Part shown: positions 11,448 through 24,169 of the stretch, piece by piece
Layout: each line of letters begins with the position of its first letter
Numbering within the stretch: the stretch's first letter is position 1
Made by a program: the position numbers and the translations under genes
The notes under the pieces: model-generated
What the model saw: the letters and a program-made list of their open reading frames with translations, nothing else
What the model was told of the DNA's origin: nothing
Database searches by the model: none
NCBI RefSeq assembly: GCF_000002995.4
Contig: NW_025062477.1
Location: 11,752,649-11,816,648, forward strand
Source: Brugia malayi
Lineage: Eukaryota > Nematoda > Chromadorea > Rhabditida > Onchocercidae
Reading direction: 5' to 3'
DNA length: 64,000 bases

Positions 11448-12412
11448 TGTATACTGTATGCAGTACATATACATGGGTGTACGGTATGGATACGGTATAT
11501 CCATGTATCGATATGTTTGGAGCATTCCCGAAAAATTATTAACTGAATGTAAAAATTACGTATTGGTGAATTACAAAAGCACCAAATAATTTTGTAAATA
11601 TGATGAATGAATTATGAGAAATGTTTTTGTTCTTTTTTTTTCCCTCTCAGAATAAAGTGACATACTACCATAAAATATAATCGAGAATTCCTGTTGATTT
11701 AAGCAATCGCAAATTTAATCAACAAATCCTAACAAATGTCCACATTGTTGACAAATTTTTTATAATCTAGTTATAATAAAAATATTTGATTCTAATAATT
11801 GGCATCAATCTAATAATCTAATAGTTATCGATAATACTTACTTTATCTATTTCCTTATTTGCTTTTTAACTTACCTATTATTAATTTACTAACACCTGAC
11901 AACCTTATCAATTCCTCCATTATGATTTCTTCCACTAATAATTACCACCTATTAGAGACATAAAGCTTTCAGTCCAAATCGATGGTTTGAGGACAGTTAA
12001 AAAAAAAATTTTCAATCTTTCCTTCTCATTCTTTTTCTCTTTCTCTCTCTGTCTCTCTCCTCCTCCTCCATTCTGTTTTCATAAAACTTTAGGCTGTACA
12101 AATAAATAAATTAACATACATAATTTTTTTCCTAGTTTACATTACTAAAATGTAGATACAATGCTAATAAAGAATGGCAAATATGTTAAGATTGATCACT
12201 GAAAATTGATTTCAATAATTTTAGTAAAAGGTTTATATCAATTTAAATATTTGAAATAATATATTTCTGGTTGAACTGCTTGCTTACTAATTGAGCTAAT
12301 CAATAGTATTGCGCTAAAGTATATACATAGTGTTATACTTCTTTCATTCTTCCACTATTTAAAGCAAACTAAACTATTAAAGCATTTTACAAATTATTAG
12401 CAAAGAATTGAC

Positions 12413-12966
12413 GAAAAATCATTTTATTGCACAAAAATTTTTGCTTATATTCATATAAATATGTATTATTAATGAATCTAAAAGAAATAAAATGAAAAAA
12501 AATTGATTAAAATTTGTCAAATTTTAATCAATCGAAAAATATACGATGTGAAATTTCATCCATAACCTTTTATGACTTCCATAATATTTGATAATAAAAG
12601 ATTTGCAAAAATGCAGAATTAAAAAAAGGAAAATTTTTCCTTCCTTTTTTTTTTGCATATATTACAATTTGTATTTTGATAAATGAAAATATTATGATGT
12701 ATGATAATTATCATTATAAGAAAATTCGGAAGAGAGAGAGAGAGAAAAAAAAAAATGAAAAAACTGATCAAATCTATAATTAGTTAATTTTTTAAAGCAA
12801 GAAATTTCATATAATTTTTTTTTTCTTTTTCCTCTCTTTCATCTGTCAGTAAAAAATTACTTCAATTTGTCATTGTTAATTTGATTATTCATAATGTCAC
12901 TATTTTACAAATAAATATTTACAATAGCAATGAAATATGTCGATCAGTTAAATTATACGTTTGCTC
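12413..12966 (-). repeat. Right arm of the ~0.6-kb imperfect inverted repeat
   Basis: The reverse complement matches 7305-7902 block by block, with small indels and A/T-run length differences. The two arms point towards each other and enclose about 4.5 kb containing both tandem arrays. No target-site duplication or transposase was recognised at either end. Confidence 0.8.
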
Positions 12967-13350
12967 TTTATGCTGCAAAAGAAAATTTCAATAGCACCAA
13001 TATTTTGACCTTGGATGAAAATTAAAATGGTAAAATTGAAGTAGGCAAACAGGTCGATTTCATGAAAATTGTAAATAATGTGCAAATATATATTCTTTCT
13101 TCAAATTTTGATATATAATATAATAATACAAATATAAATAAGGGAATAATAATAATAATAGTAATAAATGGAAATATTATGTATTATAAGGAATTACAAT
13201 GTATTACATAAATATTAAATGGAAATAGAAAAAAACACACATACAACGTTTTGAAAAAAAAAAATATAATTACTAAATATTCTATAATATAAAATAATAT
13301 TGTTTCATTAAAAAATGTTACACATTATTATTTCATAAAGAAGAAAAAAA

Positions 13351-13352
<2 letters not shown>

Positions 13353-13384
<32 letters not shown>
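13353..13384. repeat. T32 homopolymer
   Basis: An uninterrupted run of 32 T, preceded by GAAGAAAAAAAAG. It is the longest homopolymer noticed in the window. Length may be imprecise because of sequencing error. Confidence 0.9.
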
Positions 13385-13389
<5 letters not shown>

Positions 13390-15039
13390 TAAATAAAACC
13401 GAATGTGATAAAGTAATCAAATAAATGCAGCAAAAAGAAAGTTGAAAGAAGGAATGAAAGAGAGAAATAGACAGAAATGAAAATTTGATGAAGCAAAATG
13501 AAATAATAAAAGGAAAAAAAGTTAAATGAAAAAGAAAGAAAAGAAGAAAGAAAGAAGGAAATTATCTAAAATTTTTTTTAAAAGCGAAAAAAAAAATTGA
13601 AATGTTAAAATTTATTCACACAAATGTTGAAATATTTCATTAAGCATTTTTTAAAATCTATTAAAAATGAAAATTAATTGTGATATTTCTCTTTTTTTTA
13701 AAAAAAAAAATAATTGAAATTAGTTATAAATTTTTATGAAATATTTGACGGAATAAAATGAATATTTGAAAAGATAAATGTTTAAATTTTTAAAGAAAAA
13801 ATTTTTTAAACAGAAAATTTGAAAATTTTTCATTACAAATATTTGCATTTAAATTATATGACAAATCAATTGATTTTTCCTATAAAATAAATAACTAGAA
13901 ATGATTGTTAATGTTTAAAAAAATAGAAAAAAAAAAAAGAAAAGGAAAGATAAATTGCAAATTTACATTTTACATAAAATGAACAAATGTTAATTGATAG
14001 ATAATAAATGCAATATTTTTAATTTAGATGATATATCGGATGAATCATTTTATAAATTTCAAAGGATAAATTTCTTTGTTACTAATTATCCATCTCTCAT
14101 TAATATTCTATTATTTCTTATATGAGAAATATTCATTATTATTCTTGCAAAATTTCGCATATTTTATGATTTTGTTTTAATTTAACAATTTCACATAATA
14201 CAACAAATATAATTTAATATAAATTGAATATTTAATTTTATAAAATTGAAACTTTTCCATTAATTATTAATTATTCACTTTTAGATGATAGAAATTTTAC
14301 AAATTTGTAATATTTGTGATAAATGTAAGAAAGTAAAAAAAAAAAGTATAAAATAAAAATTTTTAAATTAAATCAGAAAGTATAATTTTATCATATGGAA
14401 TATTCTCTCAGTCAAAACTGGATAGTATTTGATGAGAAAAATGATAACAATCAATGATTGTTTGAAAAAAAAAAAAAAAAAAGGAATAATCCAATCAATG
14501 TTAGCAATACGAAAGAGTATATTTAGTTAACAAGGATAAAATTAATTATTGCTGAAAAATTTTGCCAATTTATTAGATTTGATTAATTGATACCATATCA
14601 ATGATGAATATGGCAAAATAACAAAAATAAGTCTTCATTTGCGGTCCTATTTTGGCTCTTTTTTTGTAATTTTTGGAAATTATTCGGTTTTTACCGGATA
14701 TATAATTATGAATTCTGATATTAACTGAAGTTATTTAAGTCATAAATGAATATTTTAAATATTTGTTAGATGAAAAAAAAAGATTCTTTTTTTTTTTTGG
14801 AATTTTTAGAAGTACAATAAGAATGAATGAATATACTTTCGCTATTATCAAAGATTTTTGATTAAGTAGAAAAAAATTAAAAATTTGATTGGCAAAAAAT
14901 GAAAATTAATCATTTCTAAATCAAAATTTTTTTTCTTCAATTTGATTTAATTAAAAAAAATAAATAATTGAGTTCATTTAGATTTAAGAAATTTTTTTGA
15001 AAATAGGAAAATACTATTTATTGAAAATAAGCATAACAA

Positions 15040-15175
15040 TGATAAGCTACTTAACGGATGGGACAAGAATGGTGTCATGTCGTTACAGTTCAGCGAAATA
15101 CTATGGACCGTGAAATAGAAGGTGCGGAATGGTGATTAAGCCGGAGCGTTCCGTTTCATTTTTCTGGCCTTCCAT
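15040..15175. promoter_or_regulatory. G+C-richer island upstream of the CD2AP-like gene
   Basis: This stretch is visibly richer in G and C than its surroundings (blocks such as ACGGATGGGACAAG and TTAAGCCGGAGCGTTCCG). It has no open frame of note. About 0.9 kb upstream of the first recognised exon and on the same side, it could be the promoter or an untranslated first exon. This is inference from composition and position only. Confidence 0.3.
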
Positions 15176-16038
15176 TTTTTTTTTATTTTTTTGTTTCGGA
15201 TACATCCAATATACTGATACAATAGAATTGGTGATTTAGGAAGCAATTAATGCAATATGAATGTAATAACAGTATGTGTGTGATGTTAAAGACTTGAAAA
15301 AAACGAACAAGTTTGTAAATATTAAATTCAATTGTTATCTTCCAGTTTTTTGTATGTTTGGTTGTTCACTTATACATAAATTTGGGAAAATCAGAAAACT
15401 TTGATAAACCAATGGTTTTTTCTTCTTTTTTTTTGTGCTGTAATCCATAGTATTAGTTTTGTTTTCTTATTGAATGAATTCATCATTGGCTTCATCCATT
15501 TCCTTTTTGTTTTTATTCGAAATGTTTGAATTATTAAAGCATCGGAATAACATAACTTAAATATGCCTTCCTGGTAACTAATTGATATCATGAAAGAAAT
15601 AACTGAATAGAGTTCAAGAATTTCGTTATATGTACTGGAATGATGTTGCTGTACTCAGTTTAACTAGTTGAAGTCAAGTAAATAAGTTATTATGTCTCTA
15701 TGATTATTATGAAAAGCAAATATTGTCATGAATCCCTTGCAAGGTTCATATTTCGATTTGATTCATATATTAACACAATAATAATTAATTAGTGCTAATT
15801 ACCGTTAATGCATAAACTAATATGAAGCCAATACTAGGTGAAATGAAAGTTTATGGGTGACTGAGTTGAAAAAAAAAAAAAAAGTTGAACTGATTGGTAT
15901 TAAATGGATTGGAGTAAACTTAATCAAAATTTTATGGCTACGAAGCATGAAACGCTCTGTGTTGTTATGTGGTTGATATTAATCGATTGACTGTTCACTC
16001 TTCATCTGATTCTGATTTGATTATAAATATTATTTCAG

Positions 16039-19000
16039 ATGGAAGTGAGGTCGGGTAATGTTGCAAAACTGGTAAATCGCTTGAGCAGAGATCTTTCACA
16101 ATTGAACAAGACAACAACAGCACCATCGGTGGATGTCAGTTTTAGACGATCTGGTAAGCTATCTAACTGGTTTTATCTTCGAATAAATATATAAATTGTA
16201 ATGAAATTCTAGCATAGATAATAATTTCGAAGTCCTTCAGGTTTTGATAGTGAATTTAATGCATTTAATTTTTACAATAAAATTAATCAGAAAAAAAACT
16301 TCCCTAAATGTCGTAAAATATATGAAGATCACTAAAAATATTATAAAGGAATAAAAAGTTTGGCGGTTTTTTCATTACTATTATTATGCTTTCTAACAAT
16401 AAGTGGACACACAATGTGCGAAATCCAATCATAAGATATTATGATACGCAATTTTTTATTCCATTCTTTGGGTCTTGGTGTGAAATTTGCAACCTTGATT
16501 GTTATGAATGCTGGAAAACGATTACTAGTCATTTTCTTCATTTTTCTTCAGAATTTATTATAAGTCTAAAAGGTCTCGGCTATTTTTGTAAAATAATATA
16601 CCTCTTATTAAAGGTATTATTATGTTTAGGCTTGTTGCATGAAATAATTTTGCACTGCCATTACTACATATTAATTTTGAAATAAATTAATACTGTTAAT
16701 TGCATATATTCTAGTATCTGTTTTGTCTGGTAACTCATGCTTGATGCATGTGCATCCTCCACGAGAGACATAATTGAATTTTTCTATTTCATCCGTAATA
16801 CACCGTAATGATTCTTTTATATAACGCGAATAATCTTCAACAATATGCATAGTTGTCACTTACCATCTTTTTTTGAATATACGTTTTTAAAGTAAATGTG
16901 TTTTATTTTTCTCTCATTGAAACATAAAAATGGAGAATTAAAAAAAAAAAATTGAAATGAGAGAAAGAATTAATAGAAGTTTTATAAGACATTTAAATGA
17001 AATGAAGAACAGCTAAAGCAATATTTAGAATGCATTATAGAATTGGTATATGATCTTCTCCCTAAAAGAAAATATTTATGTTTACTTTACATCCTTTCCG
17101 TTACTATGTTGCCCTTGCTCTGTACGTACGGAAAACCGATCTTCTTTTGACCGTTCAGTTATGTAAAAAGACCCGAATTGTTCCCAGTCGAATCTTTTAA
17201 TCGCACCTTCATATAATTGAACCGGTTTTTTTGCGATCAGTGAATTGATGATTGGATGTGTTTGCAAAAACGAATCATGTGAACATTCATTGCTTTTGAA
17301 TATTTAAGATGTTTTGACGAATAGAAATGCGTCAGTCGAATTATTTTATATGTTCTTTTTTTCTTTACGATAAATGTTTTAATAGTCCAGCTGAATAGCA
17401 GAAGAATTTTTTAGGATAAATATATTGGAAATAGTTGACCCTTTCGAGAAATTTACTTTATAGATTTTTTTTAGCTGTATTGAGGTGACTTTAATGTAAT
17501 TAATTTAGTTTGTATTACAGGTTTTTAGATGAATAGTAGTACTACTTATACAAAAAGAGGAAAAAAAGTATCGTGGTCATGATCATAGTAGATACTTGTG
17601 ATTACTGAATTTCTAAATATATAAACATAAGTAAAGGAAAACATCAAATAAAATATTGGATTAGTGTGCTGGAACTACGGTAAGGAATGCGGGATAAGTT
17701 TTAATACTTAAGATAGTTTTTTTTTTTTTTTTTTTTATGTAATAATGTCAAAAAACGATGAAAAAGATAGAGATGTCCCTGAAATGCATATATTTTTAAT
17801 AGAAAATTAGCATTTGTTATCATTATTACTGCTAAAAAAAGAAAAGTGTTCCTATTAATGATGAAAGATGAATCATACTTATTTTCCGTGTATTTCCCAA
17901 GAGTTTAAATAAGATCGTAAAATATACTGCATCGCTTGTTTCCAATAAAATTGTTTAGCCTCTTTATTCCTAATAAAGAAAAACGCCAGGTAATGTGTAA
18001 TTAAGGTATGATGTAGTTAACATTTTTAAACTGTAATTCTTATTTGACGAAATCTACCATTCAGGTTACTTTTGTCTGCTTCTCGCTGTTGTTATTTAAA
18101 TTTTATCTACTAATATGTATTTCATTTTTTGATTTTTCAAAAATTTTTTTTTAATATTTTTTTAATACCACTGTTAATTTTGTGTTTTTTCTTTTGTTAA
18201 AAATATATTCTTAGGTAATAGCTTTCTGATAAGCTTTGAATAAGTTAGTTGGTTTAAAAAAAAAAGTATGTAGTTATGGAATAGCACAACTTTATGATTT
18301 TTTTTTGCAATTTTTTTTTCTTTTTTTTTTGTTCATTGATGTGCAAATAATTCCATGGAATTCTTCAAAAAAAAAAACATTTTGCTTGTTAAGCAGTCTT
18401 TGTTTAGGTTAATGATAAAGAGTACGGTTTTTTCACTGAAACCAAAAAAGTTTCTTATTAAAATTTTATTTTATTTTACTTTTTAAAATTTTGTTTTTAT
18501 TTACTAAAATTTTATTTTATTTTACTTTTTAACTAATATAGTCATTTCCCTTTTCGGTTGGTGTTTAGTGAACTGAAAATATTTTTGCTCATTTCTACAA
18601 TGTATAAATAATTTTGGAATTTATAAATGAAGTATTTAATTTGATTTGAAAAATAATATTAGAAGAGAAAATGATTCATCCAGAAGGCGTACTGAACAAA
18701 GATAGGGTTTTAATGCGTGCTAAATGAAGAAAAAAAGGGAAAGAGGAGGAGGATACACAGTGCAGAAAGGCACAAAATCAGTGCTAATATGATTTGTTTC
18801 AGTGTTCGTTATGGTATTGAAGAGTTGAAAAGGCATAGAAGTTTATAAAATCATTTTAATTTTCGATGTTTTCTTTTTATATTGCTAAGTAAAGTTATGT
18901 TTCATTGGGCTATATATACATATATAATATTTAAGTATAATTCTTTTCTAAATTACATATTCTATAAATCTATTCTTATAGCTTTCAGTATACAAGAAAA

Positions 19001-22000
19001 GCTAATAATATACCTATATACTTGTATGTTTCATTGTTATAATTTATTTTGATATTTTTTGAAATATTTTTTTGCAAATTTCAATTGATTTTTTTTCAAT
19101 TTTTTATGTTTATGACGATACAATATCTTAGATTTGATCTGTTAATTTTTGATGTCTTTAATTCCAAATTATGTAATCATTCATGGGATGTGGAAAATTG
19201 ATTTACGAATTAGTGAGCAAAGTGCAAAGTATTATGATATTTAAAGATGAAAATTTGTTCGATGATAATCGGCATGTTAACAAAAAAAGGGGCGATTTTT
19301 CTTTCCGTCTTGAGCTTCTCTCATTTATATTGTCAAGTGTTGATTACTTAGTACTGCTATACTGGAAAGATATATTATAGAGTTGCGAAATATAAAACTT
19401 TCATGCATTGCATTGCAGTATTATTAAAAGTTTGAATTTGTAGAACAAAATAAAATTTAAATAAACGATAAAGTCGGAAAAGATTTCACATTTACATTGG
19501 ATGATATTCTGACTTTTGTTCACATTTGCAGAAGTTAATGTATTATTCGCTTACTGCACTTTACTTTTTTATTTTCATTTCCTCCATTGACAGGTACTAT
19601 GTCGGTGCGTTCAGCAACAGTGAGATTTTCCTATAAAGCAGCACATGAGGATGAACTTGACCTGGAAGTAGATGATATAATTGATGTTCTAGACGAAGCA
19701 GAAGCAGGATGGATGAAAGGAAAATTAAGGAGTACGGGTCGGATTGGATTATTTCCTACTAATTTTGTTCATTTCCTTGGTAAATCATGATGATTTTTTT
19801 TCTTTTTTTTTTTTTTTTTTTTGTATGGATTTTCAGTTTTATTTGTTGTAAGGTAAATAATGCTTTATTTGTCTCTCAAAAAAACTTGCAATTAATGTTG
19901 ACGAAGTTAATTAGTTTCATCTTATATCTATTCCAAATGAATGCTTCTTTTCTTATTTGTTTTTGAAAATCATTCGATATGGTTTTGTGCATGTTCGATA
20001 TGATTTTATGCATATTAAATTTTCTAAGTCCACTTTGAATAATTCGCTAATTCGTTAGATAGCTACTGATTTGGTTGCGTGTGATAACGTAGAACATAGT
20101 GACGAAATTGTATAACAAATTAGTTGCATGTGCAATTTCTTCTATATATTTTTCTGTGTTTTCGCTGAAATTTGTCTTTTTTAGATAAAACAACGGGTAA
20201 TAGTGATACTTTGAAATCAAACGATGCCAAGAAGAATTTTTCGGGTAAGTAATTTTATAACAATTCTCTTATTAGTGATTTTCACAAAATTCGATAATGG
20301 ATAATTAGACTGTGTGGCTGTTTAGTTTTGCTTCCGGCAGATATGGCTCAAAAGCTATTTACTATTAGACATTTACTAAGCTTATTACATGTCTCACCCG
20401 TTTTTGGTTTTTAATTTCTCGGACTGTTAATTTGAAGTGATAACCTAATATTTTCATTTTATATGATATGAACAAGGATTGTTAGTACTGTTATTGTTTT
20501 TAACATTGTCTTTGTTATAAATATAATGGTCATTATTTGGCGAGAGTTAGCTGAAAATTTCTGTTATCATGATCTTGCAATTGTGTAGCAAAAAATGTTG
20601 TAGCAAGCGAAAGAAGAAGAAAGATTAGACACTGAAATTAATGAAAATGATTTTGTCCACCTTTTTCATGTTACTAAGAGATTGGATCATGAAATGATGA
20701 CGTGCAATCGGTTTAAGCACTTTTGTTATTATTTACTCCATGTTTTTATTACAATTTAATACATCGAACATTGCAGCTTTGAATCCATCGAAATCAAAAA
20801 AAAATGTAAATCTAATAGTTTAACCTTTTAAATCGGTCAATAATTTAATGGTTAGTATTAAGTCAATAATAATGGAATTAATGAAATTTTTAAGATTTAT
20901 TACCATTAGTTCATTTTTGTTTGTAATTTCTTGCAAAAGCAAATTTGCAGGTGATATGCTGCCCGAAATGCCTACCTCACGATTATCCCTAGTAAGTGAA
21001 CCGTCAGAAAATCGTATAAATTACCACATATCTGGTGCCACAGCTACAACTTTGGGAAAAAAAAAAGTGAATTCACGAGGTTATTAACTTTTTTGTCTTT
21101 GACGAAAATGCATATTAATTCTGAACGCATGTATCATTTTCCATGATAGAACTATAAATTAAAGGTTTTTTGACATCTATGGATTATACTAGAATTTTCA
21201 GAATCTCTTTTAATTCATTTATGCACAAAAATTTTAATTCTTTTCATGTATTTATCATTTTACACATGCACTTTTATTTTATTTTTTCTTTTTTTTCTTT
21301 TTTTTTTTTTTTTAATAGAATTTATAATATTAGCATTAATTGAAAATCGGTGGAGAAATAATTATAGGCTTTATCCCTTTATTAAGAATTACATCCGTCT
21401 GGATTTAATATTTTTTTATTAGCGTTCAGAATGTAAAGCTGTTATTATATTTTTATCAGTCGGAAGATTAGAAAGCTTTGAATTTTTTTCTTTTTTTTTT
21501 TTTAAATGGTAGAGATAAATGGTAACAACTGTTCAAGGACACGTGGAATAATGTATCATCTGTGTTGCTATGATTTGCAAGCTAGTTGAGTTTGTTGGGA
21601 TTATACTTCTACTACTGATCGGTCAAATAACAAAACTTTAAGAATTTCTGTTCTACTGGCTTTCGATTTCAGTAAACTGTATTAATTTAGAAACTTTTAA
21701 ATTTTAACTTTTGCTTTTTTTATTCTGACAGGTTTTCCAGTAGGGCTGATTAGTGAATAAAATAATTGGATAACAGAGGTATTTTTGTGTACATGCGAAA
21801 TGACTGATGATAATTCTTATTATTTATGTTAATTCTTATTTATGTTGCTACGAAGTTTATATAATCATTTTCTTCATTTTGAACTCTTTTAGCACGTGTT
21901 CTATTCACCTATTCGCCAAAACATGAAGATGAGCTTGCGCTTCGTGAAGTAGGCCAAATAGTTGAAATTGTAAGCAAATCCAGTGAAGATCCTGGTTGGT

Positions 22001-24169
22001 TACTAGCTGAAGTCGATGGCAAACAAGGATTGATTCCAGATAATTTTGTTGAGATTTTAAGGCCTTCAGTTCCGATTAACACTACGAATCCAGAAACAAA
22101 CAAGGTGCGTTTCCAGTTTTCACTTTTTTTGAGTGAATGAGGAAAACATGAGCAAGTGGGATGAATGATTCAAAAAATTTTTTTGATTTGAATTCAAATT
22201 AAGTCTTTTGAAAATTACAACCTGTCAAAATTTGATTATTAAAAATTCTAGCCTTCTTCCAACTTAAGATTTGAAAAAGAAGTGATATGATGTTAAATAA
22301 GTGGACAAAATTCAGATGCCTTTACCGCCAAATGTGCCCGCCAAACCAGTATCAAAGACAGTAACTCTGTCATCTGGTGTTGGTCGTCGTGCTACAACTT
22401 CTTCAATGTTCGCTCAAATGCATTCCAGTCTTGCTGATGCTTTCACGAAACCACCGAAACAGTTTACTGCTAGAGTATTTATTTTAATGAATTTTAATAG
22501 CATTTTGATGGCTCATTCAAACAAAAATCCTGGAGAGGTTGAATTCAATGATTGTGGGATAAGAATAAAGAAACTTTTTTTTTTTCTGCTCGTGTAATAC
22601 TCCCATGCTACTGTTTATAATTTGAGATACCTGTGTCTTTCGTACCTTAATATGTTATGAGTCTCTAAGGCAGTGATAACTTTTTCGGAACTTCTGCAAA
22701 TCAATTTGATCGTAACATTAAAGCGGGTATCCTGCAACCGTTGGAACAGTTTATACAGTAAATAATGAAAGAAATTGTATGGAAGTTCAATTTTTTAGAC
22801 TCCAAAAACGGGAGAGGGCTTGACTGATGAAGGACAACCAGGTGATCGTTTATCTCACATAACCGCAACTCGACCTAAACAACCGAATAAAAGACCTCCG
22901 TCCACTGTTTTCAGAACGGTTAGGAATTAATTTTTGTTTTTTGAATTGTGCTAACACAGTAAAGTACTGTTTTTTTTCTGTATTCGACTTTTTTTTTTTA
23001 AGTTTATTGTTCGTGAATTCAGGATTTCTTATTCTGAATGATCCTGAATAAATTTTTGTGCTGAATGAATTTTGTCACTTTCTTCCCTTACTCACTGATA
23101 TTTATATTTTTCTTCGAGTGACATGCTTCAACTTCATTATTAAAATTTGCCTATTTAGACGTGAAAGTTGAGTCATCCTGTTTTCACATATCGTGTTCTT
23201 CGCATATATATATATATACATCATTAAAATTTTTGAAATTTGTGAATATAAATCAGTATCATTTTCTAGTTTATTTTAAAAAGTTCATTTCTAGTTAAAA
23301 CATATCGAATTTCAGAAATCAAATGAAGCCTCAGCTAACGATGATATGTTGACGGCTGAATGTGGAAGAATTTCACCTGCAACATCGACAGCTACTTCTT
23401 TGTCTAGCAGTTACACACAACAACCTTTATCAATAGGTAATTCATCATTTTATCTGACTAAGATCCATATTACTTATTCTTTGTAGAAGGCTTTTTACGG
23501 ATTTTGAAATTCGCAATAGTAATTTGCAATAGCTTAGTTTCATGGAGCGACAAAGCAAGTTAAAATAAATTTGCAAACTGTCAATAAGTTGAAACAAGAG
23601 AAGAAAAAGTGAAGCATCGTTTCATGACTTTATATTTTCCATAATATGAAGATGAGGATATTAGATTTTGGATTCTTGAAAATTATTTGTTTATATTTTT
23701 TATTTTCTTAAAAAATTATGAAAGTAATTCTTTTACTTGCAAAATATCTCCAATCAGCACTACAAACCTCATTGCTGTGAATTGTGTTTTAACATCGACC
23801 GATATTATAAGTATATTAAACTGTAAACTTTTCTAAACTCTTCTAAGGATCTATAGCGCATTTCTGGCAATCTTTAATTTTGAACACTCCAACCATATAA
23901 TACATCCTTGCTTCAATCTAATGTCTTTCTGTATCTAATGCAATGTCTTTTTTTTTTGTATTGCAGCATCTTCTATAAAATCAATAAAAGTGCAGCAAGT
24001 ATTATCACCGAGAAATAGTAGCAGTGATATTAATGATGAATTTGTGCCACGTAGTGAATATAATCGCTTGGTTCAACAATTTGAAGAATTACTCACAACA
24101 ATGAATAAATTTCGTTTGGAAATGTGTCAAAAAGTGTCCATGCTGGAAGCTAAAATTGCCAAACAATGA
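16039..24169 (+). CDS. CD2AP: CD2AP/CIN85-like SH3 adaptor protein
   Basis: Adaptors of this family link receptors, Cbl ubiquitin ligases and capping protein to endocytosis and the actin cortex. Nine exons join in phase: 16039-16153, 19594-19779, 20185-20244, 20951-21079, 21893-22104, 22316-22474, 22799-22918, 23316-23436, 23967-24169 (434 aa). SH3-1 spans about res 46-99 (VRFSYKA, GWMKG, GLFPTNFV) and SH3-2 about 164-222 (VLFTYSPKHEDEL, GLIPDNFV). A Pro/Ser/Thr-rich linker with PLPPNVPAKP follows, and a C-terminal coiled coil (about 385-434) ends MLEAKIAKQ. Vertebrate CD2AP and CIN85 have three SH3 domains; only two are seen here. The ATG directly follows a TATTTCAG acceptor, so it may be trans-spliced or have an upstream exon; a second possible start is the ATG at 19599 just after the exon 2 acceptor. 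Intron 1 is 3.4 kb. The family call rests on domain order and the C-terminal coil; CD2AP versus CIN85 cannot be separated. Confidence 0.85.
17082..17300 (-). other. Protein-like open stretch on the opposite strand of intron 1 (unrecognised)
   Basis: An open frame with a less A+T-biased, protein-like composition (including IAKKPVQLYEGAIKRFDWEQ) runs on the minus strand inside intron 1 of the CD2AP-like gene. It has no in-frame ATG. An upstream stop lies near 17310, and it ends at a TAA next to possible donor GT dinucleotides. Other minus-strand open stretches follow at 16671-16859 and 16341-16541. It could be part of a nested gene, a decayed gene copy or chance; no family is recognised. Confidence 0.2.
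18455..18535. repeat. 46-bp tandem duplication
   Basis: TAAAATTTTATTTTATTTTA followed by CTTTTTAA occurs at about 18459 and again at about 18505, in intron 1 of the CD2AP-like gene. Confidence 0.8.

Larger units (their letters stand above)
6575..16038. other. Gene desert between sestrin and the CD2AP-like gene
   Basis: No exon with recognisable homology was found in this 9.5-kb stretch on either strand. It holds homopolymer A and T runs, several microsatellites, the 15-bp and 31-bp tandem arrays, an inverted pair of roughly 0.6-kb repeats and a short G+C-richer island near 15.04-15.18 kb; each is listed separately. The only long open frames are by-products of the 15-bp array. The stretches 13.4-15.0 and 15.2-16.0 kb look like ordinary A+T-rich noncoding DNA. 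Confidence 0.7.

Noticed and set aside
14990..15020. Transposase or reverse-transcriptase remnants in the gene desert
   Set aside because: No open frame of useful length or catalytic motif was found between 10.7 and 15.4 kb on either strand.
16386..16685. Plus-strand open frame in intron 1 of the CD2AP-like gene
   Set aside because: Hydrophobic, low-complexity composition, no splice-compatible phase and no family resemblance.
19183..19380. Alternative first exon of the CD2AP-like gene starting at ATG 19183
   Set aside because: The frame ends in a stop at 19380 with no suitable donor, and the residues do not resemble the family.
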